This document shows positions 46,632 to 56,492 of a stretch of DNA of 64,000 bases, in pieces; position 1 is the stretch's first letter; every line of letters starts with the position of its first letter. The DNA lies in contig REES01000082.1 of the NCBI GenBank assembly GCA_007694935.1, positions 36,315 to 100,314 of the forward strand, given 5' to 3'. The notes under the pieces are model-generated. The model saw nothing but the letters and a program-made list of their open reading frames with translations, ran no database searches and was not told where the DNA came from. The position numbers and the translations under genes are program-made. The DNA is from Rhodospirillales bacterium (GTDB lineage Bacteria; Pseudomonadota; Alphaproteobacteria; Rhodospirillales; Defluviicoccaceae).

Positions 46632-47832
46632 ACGCCGTGTGCAGCGCTCTGAGGGCGAGTTCGGTGTAGATCTCCTCGATCAGCACGCTCACCTTGATTT
46701 CGGAGGTGGAGATGACCTGGATGTTGATCCCTTTCTCGGCCAGGGTGCTGAACATCCTCTGTGCCACCCCGGCATGGGAGCGCATGCCGACGCCGATCAC
46801 CGAGACCTTGACCACGTTGGCGTCGGAGCGGAGATCGGCATAGCCGATCCGGTCGCGATGCTGGCTGATCACTGCGACCGCCCGCTCCAGATCCGCTTCC
46901 CGGACGGTGAACGTGAGATCGGTGGTGGCGCTCTCGGCCGCAACGTTCTGCACGATCATGTCGACGTTGATGTTGGCTTCGGCCAGCGGGCCGAAGATGC
47001 CAGCGGCGACCCCGGGACGATCAGGCACACGAACCAGGGTGATCTTGGCTTCGTCGCGGCTGTAGGTCACGCCGCTGATGACTTCCTGTTCCAGCACTTC
47101 GTCTTCCCCTACCACAAGGGTTCCCGGCACATCGGTAAAGCTCGAAAGAACCTGGAGCCGAACCCCTTCCTTCATCGCCAGTTCGACCGCCCGGGTCTGA
47201 AGGACCTTGGCGCCGAGGGACGCCATCTCCAGCATCTCTTCGAAGGTGATCTTGTCCAGCTTGCGGGCCTTGCCGACGATCCGCGGATCGCAGGTATAGA
47301 CCCCGTCGACGTCCGTGTAGATATCGCAGCGATCCGCCCGCAGTGCTGCGGCCAGAGCCACCGCGCTGGTATCCGAACCGCCGCGGCCCAAGGTGGTGAT
47401 GCGGTGATCGGGCCCGATCCCCTGAAAGCCGCAGACCACCGGCACCTCCCGCCCGGCCATCCTCCGGTTCAACTCCCCGGTGTCGATGGCAACGATACGC
47501 GCCTTTCCGTGCGCCCCATCCGTCTTCACCGGCACCTGCCAGCCCTGCCAGGACCGAGCCGGCACGCCCGCACGTTGCAGTACCAGGGCGAACACGCCGG
47601 CGCTCACCTGTTCGCCGGAAGCCACCACCACGTCATACTCGCGGGCGTCATAGAGAGGTCCGACCGCCTCCACATGGGCGCATAGGCGGTCGGTTTCCCC
47701 GGCCATAGCCGAGACCACCACCGCCACCTCGTCTCCCGCATCGTAGGCACGCTTCACCCGCTCGGCGACTGCCTCCATCCGTTCCAGATTGGCAACCGAC
47801 GTCCCACCAAATTTCTGTACCAGTCGAGCCAT
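46612..47832 (-). CDS. lysC: Aspartate kinase
   Basis: It phosphorylates aspartate, the first step to Lys, Thr, Met and Ile. The 406 residues begin MARLVQKFGGTSVAN, with the nucleotide/aspartate sites RVVVASGEQ-like VVASGEQVSAG, TTLGRGGSDTSAVALA and TDVDGVYTCDPR, then two ACT domains (from about 265) for amino acid feedback, ending before DAT. ATG 47832 is chosen; the frame opens upstream into the ubiG leader and is not coding there. It heads the lysC–NMO–ptsP unit and diverges from ubiG. Confidence 0.96.
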   Translation of the reverse strand: MARLVQKFGGTSVANLERMEAVAERVKRAYDAGDEVAVVVSAMAGETDRLCAHVEAVGPLYDAREYDVVVASGEQVSAGVFALVLQRAGVPARSWQGWQVPVKTDGAHGKARIVAIDTGELNRRMAGREVPVVCGFQGIGPDHRITTLGRGGSDTSAVALAAALRADRCDIYTDVDGVYTCDPRIVGKARKLDKITFEEMLEMASLGAKVLQTRAVELAMKEGVRLQVLSSFTDVPGTLVVGEDEVLEQEVISGVTYSRDEAKITLVRVPDRPGVAAGIFGPLAEANINVDMIVQNVAAESATTDLTFTVREADLERAVAVISQHRDRIGYADLRSDANVVKVSVIGVGMRSHAGVAQRMFSTLAEKGINIQVISTSEIKVSVLIEEIYTELALRALHTAYGLDAT

Positions 47833-48049
47833 GGTTTCTTCCCGCCGCGGGTCTGCCGACCTGTCCCGGAACCGCAGATACCGCCGCACCGTTCCTGAAG
47901 CGATGTTGAGTTGAGGGATGCCGCTCGGCCCGGGTGCCGACAAAAACCACGCCGGTCCCGGTTGCCGCAGCGTCGATGAGCGCTTTACATACGCGTTCGT
48001 GAAAAAGTCGGCAATACGTCCGACGCGGGTCAGGAAAGGATCGATTTCC

Positions 48050-48832
48050 ATGGCGACGTACGGGACGGGGAAGGTCGATGTCGGGCAAGGCGGCGCCGCG
48101 ACCGCGTCGGCGGATGAGATTGCGCGCTTCGCGGCCATTGCGGACGCATGGTGGGACCCGGCGGGTGAGTTCCGGCCATTGCATCAACTCAACCCGACCC
48201 GCATCGCCTATACCCGGGATGCCGTGGCCCGGCAGTACGGTCGCGACCCCTTGGGGCCTCGCCCGCTGCGTGGACTGGGGATTCTCGACGTGGGCTGCGG
48301 CGGAGGCCTGCTGGCCGAACCCCTGACCCGGTTGGGCGCCCAGGTCACCGGGATCGACGCCGATGCCAAGGGCGTGAAGGTCGCCGAAGCCCATGCACGC
48401 ATGGTCGGCCTTGACATCCACTACCGCTGTTGTCCGCCGGAGACCCTGGTGGCCGAGGGCGCGGCCGGCGACTACGATGCGGTGGTCAGCATGGAGGTGA
48501 TCGAGCACGTCAGTGACCCGGACGCGTTCCTGGCGGCTTGCGCCACGCTGGTGCGGCCCGGCGGAGTGGTGGTCCTGGCAACCCTGAACCGCACGATCAA
48601 GTCGTTGGCCCTGGCCAAGATCGGCGCCGAATACGTGCTGCGCTGGCTGCCGGCGGGCACCCACGACTGGCGCAAGTTCATGCGCCCTTCGGAGCTCGCG
48701 GCAGGGTTGCGCCGGGCCGGCCTGACACTCACCGACATCACCGGAATGTCGTTCAACCCGCTCACCGGGACCTGGTCGCTCTCCCGGGACCTGGATGTCA
48801 ACTACCTGGTCACCGCGGTGAGGGCGGGATAG
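48050..48832 (+). CDS. ubiG: Ubiquinone biosynthesis O-methyltransferase UbiG
   Basis: UbiG performs the two O-methylations of the ubiquinone ring. The 260-residue class I methyltransferase has [19 protein letters not shown] near the N-terminus, SAM motif [28 protein letters not shown], and [15 protein letters not shown] with the closing [21 protein letters not shown] 48050 has AAGGA upstream. The divergent ubiG/lysC pair is typical of Alphaproteobacteria. The 217 bases between them hold both promoters but I see no clear boxes. Confidence 0.95.
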   Translation: MATYGTGKVDVGQGGAATASADEIARFAAIADAWWDPAGEFRPLHQLNPTRIAYTRDAVARQYGRDPLGPRPLRGLGILDVGCGGGLLAEPLTRLGAQVTGIDADAKGVKVAEAHARMVGLDIHYRCCPPETLVAEGAAGDYDAVVSMEVIEHVSDPDAFLAACATLVRPGGVVVLATLNRTIKSLALAKIGAEYVLRWLPAGTHDWRKFMRPSELAAGLRRAGLTLTDITGMSFNPLTGTWSLSRDLDVNYLVTAVRAG

Positions 48833-48861
48833 GCAGTGGCGTCCGCCCTCCCGGCTGCCGG

Positions 48862-49299
48862 TCAGTCGTTGCGCCGCGGCAGCCAGGGAAGGCGCTGCAC
48901 GGCGACGCCCTCATCCGCCAGCGCTTGGGCCTCACCGGTGCTGGCTTCGCCGAAAATACTGCGGGCCTCGATTTCGCCGTAGTGGATCCGCCGGGCCTCC
49001 TCGGCAAACCGGTCGCCGACATAGTCGCAGGTGGCCTCGACCTGACGCCGAAGCGCCTCAAGACTGCCGCGGAGACTCTGGGCATGATGGTCGTCTTTGC
49101 CGGCGGCGACGCTTCCTCGGCCGGGCGGCGGCGTTCGCCTCGCCACATGCGGCGCCATCGGTGCCTTGGCCACATCGGTCGTGCCGCAGGCGGGACAAAC
49201 GATGGCTTCGCCCTCGCGTTGCTCGTCAAAAGCGTCCCCGTTGCGGAACCAGGCTTCAAAGCCGTGACCATGTCCACAAATCAGGTCGAACAGGATCAT
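48862..49299 (-). CDS. DUF1178 family protein
   Basis: A 145-residue protein starting MILFDLICGHGHGFEAWF, with a Cys/His-rich N-terminus and CPACG near 35–39, which together could bind zinc. The C-terminal half (IHYGEIEARSIFGEASTGEAQALADEG) is the conserved part. Function is unknown; it is a small, conserved alpha- and betaproteobacterial family. It converges with ubiG, 29 bases apart. Confidence 0.88.
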   Translation of the reverse strand: MILFDLICGHGHGFEAWFRNGDAFDEQREGEAIVCPACGTTDVAKAPMAPHVARRTPPPGRGSVAAGKDDHHAQSLRGSLEALRRQVEATCDYVGDRFAEEARRIHYGEIEARSIFGEASTGEAQALADEGVAVQRLPWLPRRND

Positions 49300-49510
49300 G
49301 ATCCGCCATCCGGTTGAACCGCCGTGCCCGCGGCACTAGCCCGAGTGCTCATTGCTTCAGTGTAGGCCCTGAGGCTCGGCGACGCCAGTCCGACCGGTGG
49401 GCCCTCAACTTGCGCGACGCGTAAGGGTATTTTAACGGGACCCGACGCCTAATTCCGGGGTCCGGCAGTCGCGTCGCAGGGACGATCAGCCGGTGTGCAA
49501 ATGGTGGCCC

Positions 49511-50662
49511 ATGCAGACTTCGGACAACATCGGTGCGGCTGCGCTGGTTGACCTCGTATCCGATTTCTACGGCGCCAGCATGGACGGTCGGTTCTGGCCG
49601 ACCGCGCTGGCAAAGCTTCGCGATACCCTTGATGCCAGAATTTGCGCGCTGGCTCATCACGATTTTGCGTCAAGTACGGGAGGACTGCAACACGCGGTCG
49701 GAGTTGACGTCAGCCTGATCTCCTCCTACGGCGATCTTTACCTGAAAAGCAACCCATGGCTGCAACGCGAGGACCCGTTCCGGGTGCCGGGAACGGTATT
49801 GACCGGCATGGAGCTGGTTTCCGAGACCATTGCCCAGTCAAGCGACTTCGCGCGGCACTGGCTGGCGCCGCAGGGACTGACCCATCAGTTGTTTGCGGTG
49901 CTTGAGCGCCAGGCGACACAGATTTCCTATTTGCTGGCAGCCCGGCTGGTCGATCAGCCGCCGTTCGGCGAAACCGAGGTGGCGCTGCTGCGGCGCCTGA
50001 TGCCATATCTGCAACGGGGCTTGCGGGCCGGCGCCCTGTTGCGGCGGAGCCAGAACGTGCGGCAGGTGGCACTGGACGCGCTCGACCTGATGCCCATCGG
50101 GGTCATCCTGATAAGTCTCGGCGGCGCCGTTCTCGCCACCAACCGCACCGCCCGGTCGGTGCTGAGCGACCGCGAAATCCTGGTGATCGGCCGCTCCGGT
50201 CTCGAGCTGCTGCGCGAAGGGCGTCGCGTCCTGATGCGCGACCTGGTCGCCGAAGCGCTCCGCACCACGCCCCGGAACCGCTCCGCCGGAACGACGGCGT
50301 TCTCCATTGCGCGGGCAAGCGGGCTTCGACCCGTTTCGATGCTGATCAGCCCGGTGCGAAGCGTCGGCGAGTCCGCAAGCTGGGAGGAGCCGGCAGCGGT
50401 GCTGTTCGTCGGCGACCCGGAGCATGCGGGCGAGGTCGATGAAGCGCGGCTTCGCCAGATCTACGGGCTCACCGGTGCGGAGGCACGGGTTGCCGCCCTG
50501 CTGGCGACCGGCTATCGGCTGGACGAGATTGCCGAGATGCTGGACGTCGCCTACGAGACCATCCGCAAGCACCTCAAGCAGATCTTCTGCAAGACCGGCA
50601 CTGGGCGCCAGGCGGAACTGGTGCGGATGGTGATCTCCGGACCGGGTGGCCTCAGCCTCTGA
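49511..50662 (+). CDS. LuxR-type helix-turn-helix transcriptional regulator
   Basis: A 383-residue regulator. The C-terminal HTH (about 310–375) has the LuxR signature YGLTGAEARVAALLATGYRLDEIAEML…YETIRKHLKQIFCKTGTGRQAELVRMV. The N-terminal 200 residues (LVSDFYGASMDGRFWPTALAKL…) form a helical/sensor part seen in many alphaproteobacterial regulators without a known ligand; PIGVILISLGGAVLATNRTA looks PAS-like (about 190–250). It is not near a luxI-type synthase. Targets are unknown; hisG follows after 105 bases. Confidence 0.83.
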   Translation: MQTSDNIGAAALVDLVSDFYGASMDGRFWPTALAKLRDTLDARICALAHHDFASSTGGLQHAVGVDVSLISSYGDLYLKSNPWLQREDPFRVPGTVLTGMELVSETIAQSSDFARHWLAPQGLTHQLFAVLERQATQISYLLAARLVDQPPFGETEVALLRRLMPYLQRGLRAGALLRRSQNVRQVALDALDLMPIGVILISLGGAVLATNRTARSVLSDREILVIGRSGLELLREGRRVLMRDLVAEALRTTPRNRSAGTTAFSIARASGLRPVSMLISPVRSVGESASWEEPAAVLFVGDPEHAGEVDEARLRQIYGLTGAEARVAALLATGYRLDEIAEMLDVAYETIRKHLKQIFCKTGTGRQAELVRMVISGPGGLSL

Positions 50663-50767
50663 GGCATCCCGCCTCGCCCGGCGATCACGCCCGGGCGCTT
50701 GCCATCGCCCGGGCTTTCCTCTATCGCGGCCTTGGACGCGTCCCGCACCCCGCAGGGGGCACCCCGC

Positions 50768-51640
50768 ATGGCACCGATCAAGCTCGGAATTCCCAAGGGC
50801 AGCCTGGAGGCGGCCACTGTCGATCTCTTCGCCCAAGCCGGCTGGGCTATCCAGCCGCGCGCGCGCAACTATTTCCCTGCGATCGACGACCCGGACATCG
50901 CCTGCGCCCTGGTCCGGGCCCAGGAGATGGGGCCCTACGTCGCCGGCGGCACCCTGGACGCCGGCTTGTGCGGCATCGACTGGATTCTGGAGACCGAAGC
51001 CGATGTCGCGGTGGTCGCCGATTTCTTGTACTCCCGATCGTCGGATCGGCCGGCGCGCTGGGTCCTGGTCGTCAAGCAGGACTCCCCGGTGGCCTCGGTC
51101 GCTGACCTGCAGGGCGCCGTCATCGCAACCGAACTGGTGGGCTACACCCGGCGCTATCTTGCCGAGCGAGGGGTGGATGCGTCCGTGCAGTTCTCCTGGG
51201 GCGCCACGGAGGCCAAGGTGGTGGAAGGTTTGGCCGACGCGGCCGTGGAACTGACCGAAACCGGTAGCACCATCCGTGCCCATGGCCTTCGCATCGTGGC
51301 CGAGGTGCTGCAGACCCACACGGTGCTGGTGGCAAGCCATGCGGCGATGGCGGACGCTTGGCGCCGCGACAAGATCGAGCAGGTCGCCCTGCTGCTGCGG
51401 GCGGCGCTGGATGCCCGGGGCAAAGTGGTCCTCAAGATGAACGTCCCGGCGGATCGCATCGACCAGGTCACCGCCCTGCTGCCGAGCCTGCACGCCCCGA
51501 CGGTGGCCCACCTGACCGATCCCGCGTGGCTCGCGGTCGAGACCGTGGTGGACCGCGCGCGGGTGCGGACCCTGGTGCCCCAGCTCAAGGCGGCGGGCGC
51601 CGAAGGCATCCTCGAACTCGCCCTCAACAAGATCTGCTGA
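50768..51640 (+). CDS. hisG: ATP phosphoribosyltransferase, long form (HisG-L)
   Basis: It catalyses the first step of histidine synthesis from ATP and PRPP. The 290-residue length and the C-terminal ACT-like regulatory domain ([30 protein letters not shown]…) identify the long, HisZ-independent form. The catalytic half has [27 protein letters not shown] and the PRPP-site [24 protein letters not shown] 50768 gives the standard start. No other his genes are nearby. Confidence 0.92.
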   Translation: MAPIKLGIPKGSLEAATVDLFAQAGWAIQPRARNYFPAIDDPDIACALVRAQEMGPYVAGGTLDAGLCGIDWILETEADVAVVADFLYSRSSDRPARWVLVVKQDSPVASVADLQGAVIATELVGYTRRYLAERGVDASVQFSWGATEAKVVEGLADAAVELTETGSTIRAHGLRIVAEVLQTHTVLVASHAAMADAWRRDKIEQVALLLRAALDARGKVVLKMNVPADRIDQVTALLPSLHAPTVAHLTDPAWLAVETVVDRARVRTLVPQLKAAGAEGILELALNKIC

Positions 51641-51848
51641 CATCATGGCCTCGGCCCGCTTCGACCCTTCGGTCGGGGCGGCACCGCGGGACCACTTGTC
51701 CGCTGCCATCCGGGCGATTACGTCGACGGGATGGCCACCGAGTGGCGGTATCCGCGCCTGTGTTCGTCGTGACCGGTGGACAGAAAGGGTGAAGTGTGCT
51801 CATAGCGTCTGCCAACCACCGTGCAATATTTTGCCAGGGAGAACCGTG

Positions 51849-54587
51849 ATGGCGTCCGCATCCGGCAACGACACGCTCAAAGCCCGCCGCAGCCTGCGGG
51901 TTGGCGACAGGACCTATGAGTACTTCAGCCTGGATGCGGTGGCCGCCGCCGGTTTCGGCGATGTATCGCGGCTGCCGTTCTCGCTGAAGGTGCTGCTGGA
52001 GAATTTGCTCCGGTTCGAGGATGGCCGCACCGTCAGCGTCGATGACATCAAGGCGATGGCCGGCTGGCTTCAGTCCCGGAGCTCGACCCGGGAGATCGCG
52101 TTCCGCCCGGCCCGGGTGCTGATGCAGGATTTCACCGGGGTTCCGGCGGTGGTCGACTTGGCGGCGATGCGCGATGCCATGGTGGCACGCGGCGGCGATC
52201 CGCAGAAGATCAACCCGCTGGTGCCGGTGGACCTGGTCATCGACCACTCGGTGATGGTGGACGAGTTCGGCAACGTTGACGCGTTTCGCCACAACGTCGA
52301 GCGGGAGTTCGAGCGCAATCAGGAACGGTACGAATTCCTGCGCTGGGGCCAGGAAGCATTCCACAACTTCCGGGTTGTCCCGCCCGGGACCGGGATCTGC
52401 CACCAGGTCAACCTGGAGTACCTTGCCCAGGTGGTATGGACCGATGGCAGCAACGGCAGCACGCTCGCCTTTCCGGATACGCTGGTTGGCACCGACAGCC
52501 ACACCACCATGATCAACGGTCTGGCGGTGCTGGGCTGGGGCGTCGGCGGGATCGAGGCCGAGGCGGCGATGCTGGGGCAGCCGATCTCCATGCTGATCCC
52601 TCAGGTGGTGGGCTTCAAGCTGACCGGCCGACTGAAGGAGGGGACCACCGCCACCGACCTGGTGCTCACGGTGACGGAAATGCTGCGCAAAAAGGGTGTG
52701 GTCGGCAAGTTCGTCGAGTTTTTCGGACCCGGCCTCGATCACCTGACCTTGGCCGACCAGGCGACCATCGGCAACATGGCGCCGGAGTATGGAGCGACCT
52801 GCGGGTTCTTCCCCATCGGTCGCGCGACCCTGGATTACCTTGCCTTCACCGGCCGGGACCCGGAGCGGGTCGCCTTGGTCGAAGCCTATGCCAAGGCGCA
52901 GGGCCTGTGGCGCGGCGCAGACACGCCGGACCCCGCGTTCAGCGATACCCTGGAACTGGACCTTGCCTCCGTGGAGCCGTCACTGGCCGGACCCAAGCGG
53001 CCGCAGGACCGGGTGGCACTGTCAACGGCGGCAACGGCATTTGAACACTTCCTCGCATCGGAGCGGGGTGTCCATGGCGCCAACTCGGCCGCCGACATGG
53101 AGGAGGAAGGCGGCGGCACCGTTCCCCAGATCGACTGCGAGGTGCCGGTGGAGGGTGCCAATTACAGCCTGTGTGACGGTGACGTGGTGATCGCGGCGAT
53201 CACCAGTTGCACCAACACCTCCAACCCCAGCGTGCTGATCGGCGCCGGTCTGCTGGCCCGCAACGCCCGGCGCCAGGGCCTGAGCGTCAAGCCATGGGTC
53301 AAGACATCGTTCGCGCCCGGCTCGCAGGTGGTCTCGGGCTACCTGGAGGCGAGCGGCCTGCAGGCGGACCTGGATGCCCTCGGCTTCAACCTGGTGGGCT
53401 ATGGTTGCACCACTTGCATCGGCAACTCCGGCCCGCTGCCGGAGCCGATCGCCAAAGCCATCGACGACGGCAACCTGACGGTGGCCGCCGTCCTGTCGGG
53501 CAACCGCAACTTCGAGGGGCGGATCCACCCGCAGACCAAAGCCAACTACCTGGCCTCGCCGCCCCTGGTAGTTGCCTATGCCCTGGCCGGCACCATGAAG
53601 GCCGACCTGCTGGGCGAGCCCATCGGAACCGGAGAAGAAGGCCAGCCGGTGCATCTCCGCGACATCTGGCCCAGCAACAAGGACGTGCAGGAGCAGATCG
53701 ACAGCTGGGTCACGCCGGACCTGTTCCGCGCGCGCTACGCCGATGTCTTCCGCGGTGACGATGTCTGGCGGGGACTGGAGGTGGCCAGCGGCGAGACCTA
53801 CGCCTGGAAGCCCGAGTCCACCTACGTCCGCCACCCGACCTTTTTCGAAGACGAAGGGGCGCAAGGCTTCGCCGACATCCGTGGCGCCCGCCCGCTGGCC
53901 ATCGTCGGCGATTCCGTGACCACCGATCACATCTCGCCGGCCGGCGCGATCAAGAAGGACAGCCCGGCGGGCGCCTACCTGATCGAGCACGACGTCAGCT
54001 ATCGGGACTTCAACTCCTACGGATCGCGCCGCGGCAACCATGAGGTGATGATGCGTGGCACCTTCGCCAACATCCGCATCCGCAACGAGATGGCGCCGGG
54101 CACGGAAGGGGGCGTCACCAAACTGATGCCGGAGGGCACGGTGATGCCGATCTACGATGCCGCCATGCACTATCAGGAGAAGGGCACGCCGCTGCTGGTG
54201 TTCGCGGGCAAGGAGTACGGAACCGGGTCCTCCCGCGACTGGGCTGCCAAGGGCACCCGACTGCTCGGAGTCAAGGCGGTGGTGGCCGAGAGCTTCGAGC
54301 GGATCCACCGCTCCAACCTGGTGGGCATGGGGATTCTGCCTCTGCAGTTCCAGGAAGGAACGACACGCAAGACGCTCGGTCTCGATGGCTCTGAGACCTT
54401 TGACGTCACCGGTCTGGACGGCGAGGTGAAGCCGGGCATGGAGGTCATGCTGACCGTCCACCGGGCCAGCGGTGACCAAGATCAGGTGCCGCTGCTATGC
54501 CGGATCGATACCCTGGACGAACTGGACTACTACCGAAGCGGCGGCATCCTGCAGTACGTGCTGAACCGGCTTGCCACCGCCGCCTGA
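51849..54587 (+). CDS. acnA: Aconitate hydratase A
   Basis: It isomerises citrate to isocitrate in the TCA cycle. The 912-residue protein has the IRP1-like fold with the [4Fe-4S] cysteines in [12 protein letters not shown] and [12 protein letters not shown], substrate-site residues in [13 protein letters not shown] and the swivel-domain [16 protein letters not shown] 51849 follows AGGGAGAACCGTG; the open frame upstream is a shadow. It lies 208 bases after hisG and 62 before a DUF1223 gene, a neighbour seen in other Alphaproteobacteria. Confidence 0.96.
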   Translation: MASASGNDTLKARRSLRVGDRTYEYFSLDAVAAAGFGDVSRLPFSLKVLLENLLRFEDGRTVSVDDIKAMAGWLQSRSSTREIAFRPARVLMQDFTGVPAVVDLAAMRDAMVARGGDPQKINPLVPVDLVIDHSVMVDEFGNVDAFRHNVEREFERNQERYEFLRWGQEAFHNFRVVPPGTGICHQVNLEYLAQVVWTDGSNGSTLAFPDTLVGTDSHTTMINGLAVLGWGVGGIEAEAAMLGQPISMLIPQVVGFKLTGRLKEGTTATDLVLTVTEMLRKKGVVGKFVEFFGPGLDHLTLADQATIGNMAPEYGATCGFFPIGRATLDYLAFTGRDPERVALVEAYAKAQGLWRGADTPDPAFSDTLELDLASVEPSLAGPKRPQDRVALSTAATAFEHFLASERGVHGANSAADMEEEGGGTVPQIDCEVPVEGANYSLCDGDVVIAAITSCTNTSNPSVLIGAGLLARNARRQGLSVKPWVKTSFAPGSQVVSGYLEASGLQADLDALGFNLVGYGCTTCIGNSGPLPEPIAKAIDDGNLTVAAVLSGNRNFEGRIHPQTKANYLASPPLVVAYALAGTMKADLLGEPIGTGEEGQPVHLRDIWPSNKDVQEQIDSWVTPDLFRARYADVFRGDDVWRGLEVASGETYAWKPESTYVRHPTFFEDEGAQGFADIRGARPLAIVGDSVTTDHISPAGAIKKDSPAGAYLIEHDVSYRDFNSYGSRRGNHEVMMRGTFANIRIRNEMAPGTEGGVTKLMPEGTVMPIYDAAMHYQEKGTPLLVFAGKEYGTGSSRDWAAKGTRLLGVKAVVAESFERIHRSNLVGMGILPLQFQEGTTRKTLGLDGSETFDVTGLDGEVKPGMEVMLTVHRASGDQDQVPLLCRIDTLDELDYYRSGGILQYVLNRLATAA

Positions 54588-54649
54588 ACCGGGCCCGCAT
54601 CACCCGGGTTTGATTGGCGGACGGCGGGCGCCGGCACCAAATTGGCGGC

Positions 54650-55405
54650 ATGGGGCAGTTTTCCGTTCCGTCCTGGGTGGTGTTGTTGGCGGTCCTTCTG
54701 GCTTGGGGGCGGCTCACGCCGGTTGTGCCCGTAGAGGCCGGGGAACCGTTGACCGTGGTCGAGCTGTTCACGTCCCAGGGCTGCCCGCGATGCCCGCCCG
54801 CCGACGCGGTTCTGCGCGAGATTTCCGCGCAGCCAGGCGTTCTCGCACTGTCGATCCATGTCGACTACTGGGACTATCTCGGCTGGCGGGATCCGTACGC
54901 AACCGCGGAAGGCACCCAGCGGCAACGCGATTATGCCGCGCGCTTTGGCCTTCGATACGTCTATACGCCACAGATGGTAATCCAGGGGGTCGACCACCTG
55001 CCCGGTACAGACCCGACCGAGGTGTTGCAGCGGGTTGCCGATGCCGCATCGGCCGATCAGGTCTCGGTCAGCCTGGAACGCCGCGGCAGCGAACACCTGC
55101 GCGTTGATGTCGGGGCCCGCTCAAGCGGCCAAGTGTTGCCCGCCGACGTCTGGCTGGTGACGTTCGACCGGGAGCGGAGCGCCGAAGTCCAGTCCGGACA
55201 CAACGCCGGAAGCCTCCTCCGCCATGCCAACGTCGTGACTGGATTGCGCCGGATCGGCACTTGGGGCGGGCAGGCCCATGAGCTCCAGGTCCGCTTGTCC
55301 GAGGCAGGGCCTGCATCCGCTGATAGCGCCGCCGTGATGGTTCAGGCCGTTGATTCGGGACAGATCATCGGTGCCGCGGTGATTGCGCTACCGCTTCGGC
55401 CGTGA
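54650..55405 (+). CDS. DUF1223 family secreted thioredoxin-like protein
   Basis: A 251-residue protein with a signal-like N-terminus (about 1–28, WVVLLAVLLAWG). After it comes VVELFTSQGCPRCPPAD, the DUF1223 signature with a CxxC (here Cys-Pro-Arg-Cys), HVDYWDYLGWRDP and YTPQMVIQGVDHL. The fold is thioredoxin-like, and a periplasmic redox or metal role is possible. ATG 54650 is preferred to the TTG 12 codons upstream. Next to acnA, as in related genomes. Confidence 0.88.
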   Translation: MGQFSVPSWVVLLAVLLAWGRLTPVVPVEAGEPLTVVELFTSQGCPRCPPADAVLREISAQPGVLALSIHVDYWDYLGWRDPYATAEGTQRQRDYAARFGLRYVYTPQMVIQGVDHLPGTDPTEVLQRVADAASADQVSVSLERRGSEHLRVDVGARSSGQVLPADVWLVTFDRERSAEVQSGHNAGSLLRHANVVTGLRRIGTWGGQAHELQVRLSEAGPASADSAAVMVQAVDSGQIIGAAVIALPLRP

Positions 55406-55708
55406 CCGTGCCGCAACCCTGAGTTTAACGCGACTAAGTCGCAAACCCGGAAGAAAGGGTTTCGCGACGCCATACTTGCGCTTGTGCTGCACTGCACACG
55501 CGTATATAGTACTGATTTGGGTGTTGCGCTCATATTGATCGCGCGACGCGGTAAACGGTGCTCATTGTCGCTTCTGCGCACGGTAATGACCAAAAAGGCA
55601 ACCGCGCGCAAGGTATCTTGCTGATCCGACGATGCCGTACTCTCCCGAGACGGCGCCAACGGGCGGTTCGGATGCGGTGGCAGTTGGCAGCCGAACAGGG
55701 AGGAAACA
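55406..55708. promoter_or_regulatory. Non-coding leader with alternative hairpins and an AT-rich promoter-like region
   Basis: GCGAC (55430–55434) can pair with GTCGC (55438–55442), or the same GTCGC plus AAACCC (55438–55448) can pair with GGGTTT and GCGAC (55457–55468) with one bulged C; the two folds exclude each other. A TGTGC/GCACA repeat (55483–55498) is followed by TATATA (55503–55508). The region could hold a terminator of the previous gene, the promoter of the next one and a switch-like structure. Confidence 0.45.
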
Positions 55709-55954
55709 ATGCTCGGATTGATCTCCGAAACAAGGCCCGCGCGCTCATGGTCGCCGGGCGCGTCCCACCCACGGCGTCGGCGAGGTCGAAACGAACATTT
55801 CGCCGAAGGCGGGGTCGAGCCCTCGGTGGAGGAGTTGATCTCCGATCCGGTGACCTTGGCGATCATGCGCTGCGACCATGTCAGTGAAGCGGACCTTCGC
55901 GGTCTGGTCGACGGCGTGCGGGCCGGGCTTCGCGCCCGCCACGCCGCTTTGTAA
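55709..55954 (+). CDS. Small hypothetical alphaproteobacterial protein
   Basis: An 81-residue protein with a strong GGGAGGAAAC ribosome site before ATG 55709. The N-terminal half is basic and low in structure. The C-terminal half (PSVEELISDPVTLAIMRCDHVSEADLRGLVDGVRAGLR) looks conserved, since short proteins of this form (SV-E-L-x-DP…MxxD-V…) are common in Rhodospirillales. No signal peptide. Function unknown. Confidence 0.7.
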   Translation: MLGLISETRPARSWSPGASHPRRRRGRNEHFAEGGVEPSVEELISDPVTLAIMRCDHVSEADLRGLVDGVRAGLRARHAAL

Positions 55955-56150
55955 GCGCAATCCGCCCGACGGAACGGGACGCCTGTCGCTTCGGGTCTGG
56001 CGTTCCGGCACCGGCGGCGGAGAACGATCAAGCCGGGGCCGCCCCGTGACGATTGGATGACCGGGACCCGCGGCGGCGCGGTATCACGACCAGCCCGGGG
56101 ATGCTACGGGTTCTCGGCACCGTCGTCGGTGCGCCCGCGTACTAGATCAT

Positions 56151-56486
56151 TCAGAGTCGCGTGGGATCGTCCGCCCGGCTGAGACGGGCGCGGATCTCCC
56201 GGCGAACTGATTCCGGGCACGCTTCGATGGCGTCCTCCACGGTGCGCAACATCTGCCGCGCCGCATACAGCTGATCCAGCAGATTCAGCACCATCGCCAG
56301 GGCGTCCTCATCCACCAGAAGGTCCTGGCGCAGTTCCCGGATCAGCGCCACCCTCGCCTCGTCGACGGCATCGAACACGAGGCCCTGGGTGGTCCGGACC
56401 GGTCGCACCCAGCGCTGTTCGATCCAGCTCGTGAGTTCGACCCGGTCAACTTGATAGATCCGCACAATGTCGTCGAAGCTGGCCAT
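56151..56486 (-). CDS. cbpM: CbpM-like chaperone modulator (MerR-type HTH)
   Basis: CbpM binds the J domain of CbpA and inhibits its co-chaperone action. The 111 residues begin with a helix-turn-helix-like segment (DDIVRIYQVDRVELTSWIEQRWVRPVRT) and continue with a two-helix coiled region (ALIRELRQDLLVDEDALAMVLNLLDQLYAARQML). Its ATG lies 6 bases after the cbpA stop on the same strand, the classic pair. Identification rests on this context and the CbpM-like profile. Confidence 0.86.
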   Translation of the reverse strand: MASFDDIVRIYQVDRVELTSWIEQRWVRPVRTTQGLVFDAVDEARVALIRELRQDLLVDEDALAMVLNLLDQLYAARQMLRTVEDAIEACPESVRREIRARLSRADDPTRL

Positions 56487-56492
56487 GGTCTC

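Noticed and set aside
55955..56150. A possible gene between the small protein and cbpM
   Set aside because: No frame has a start with a ribosome site and a protein-like composition.
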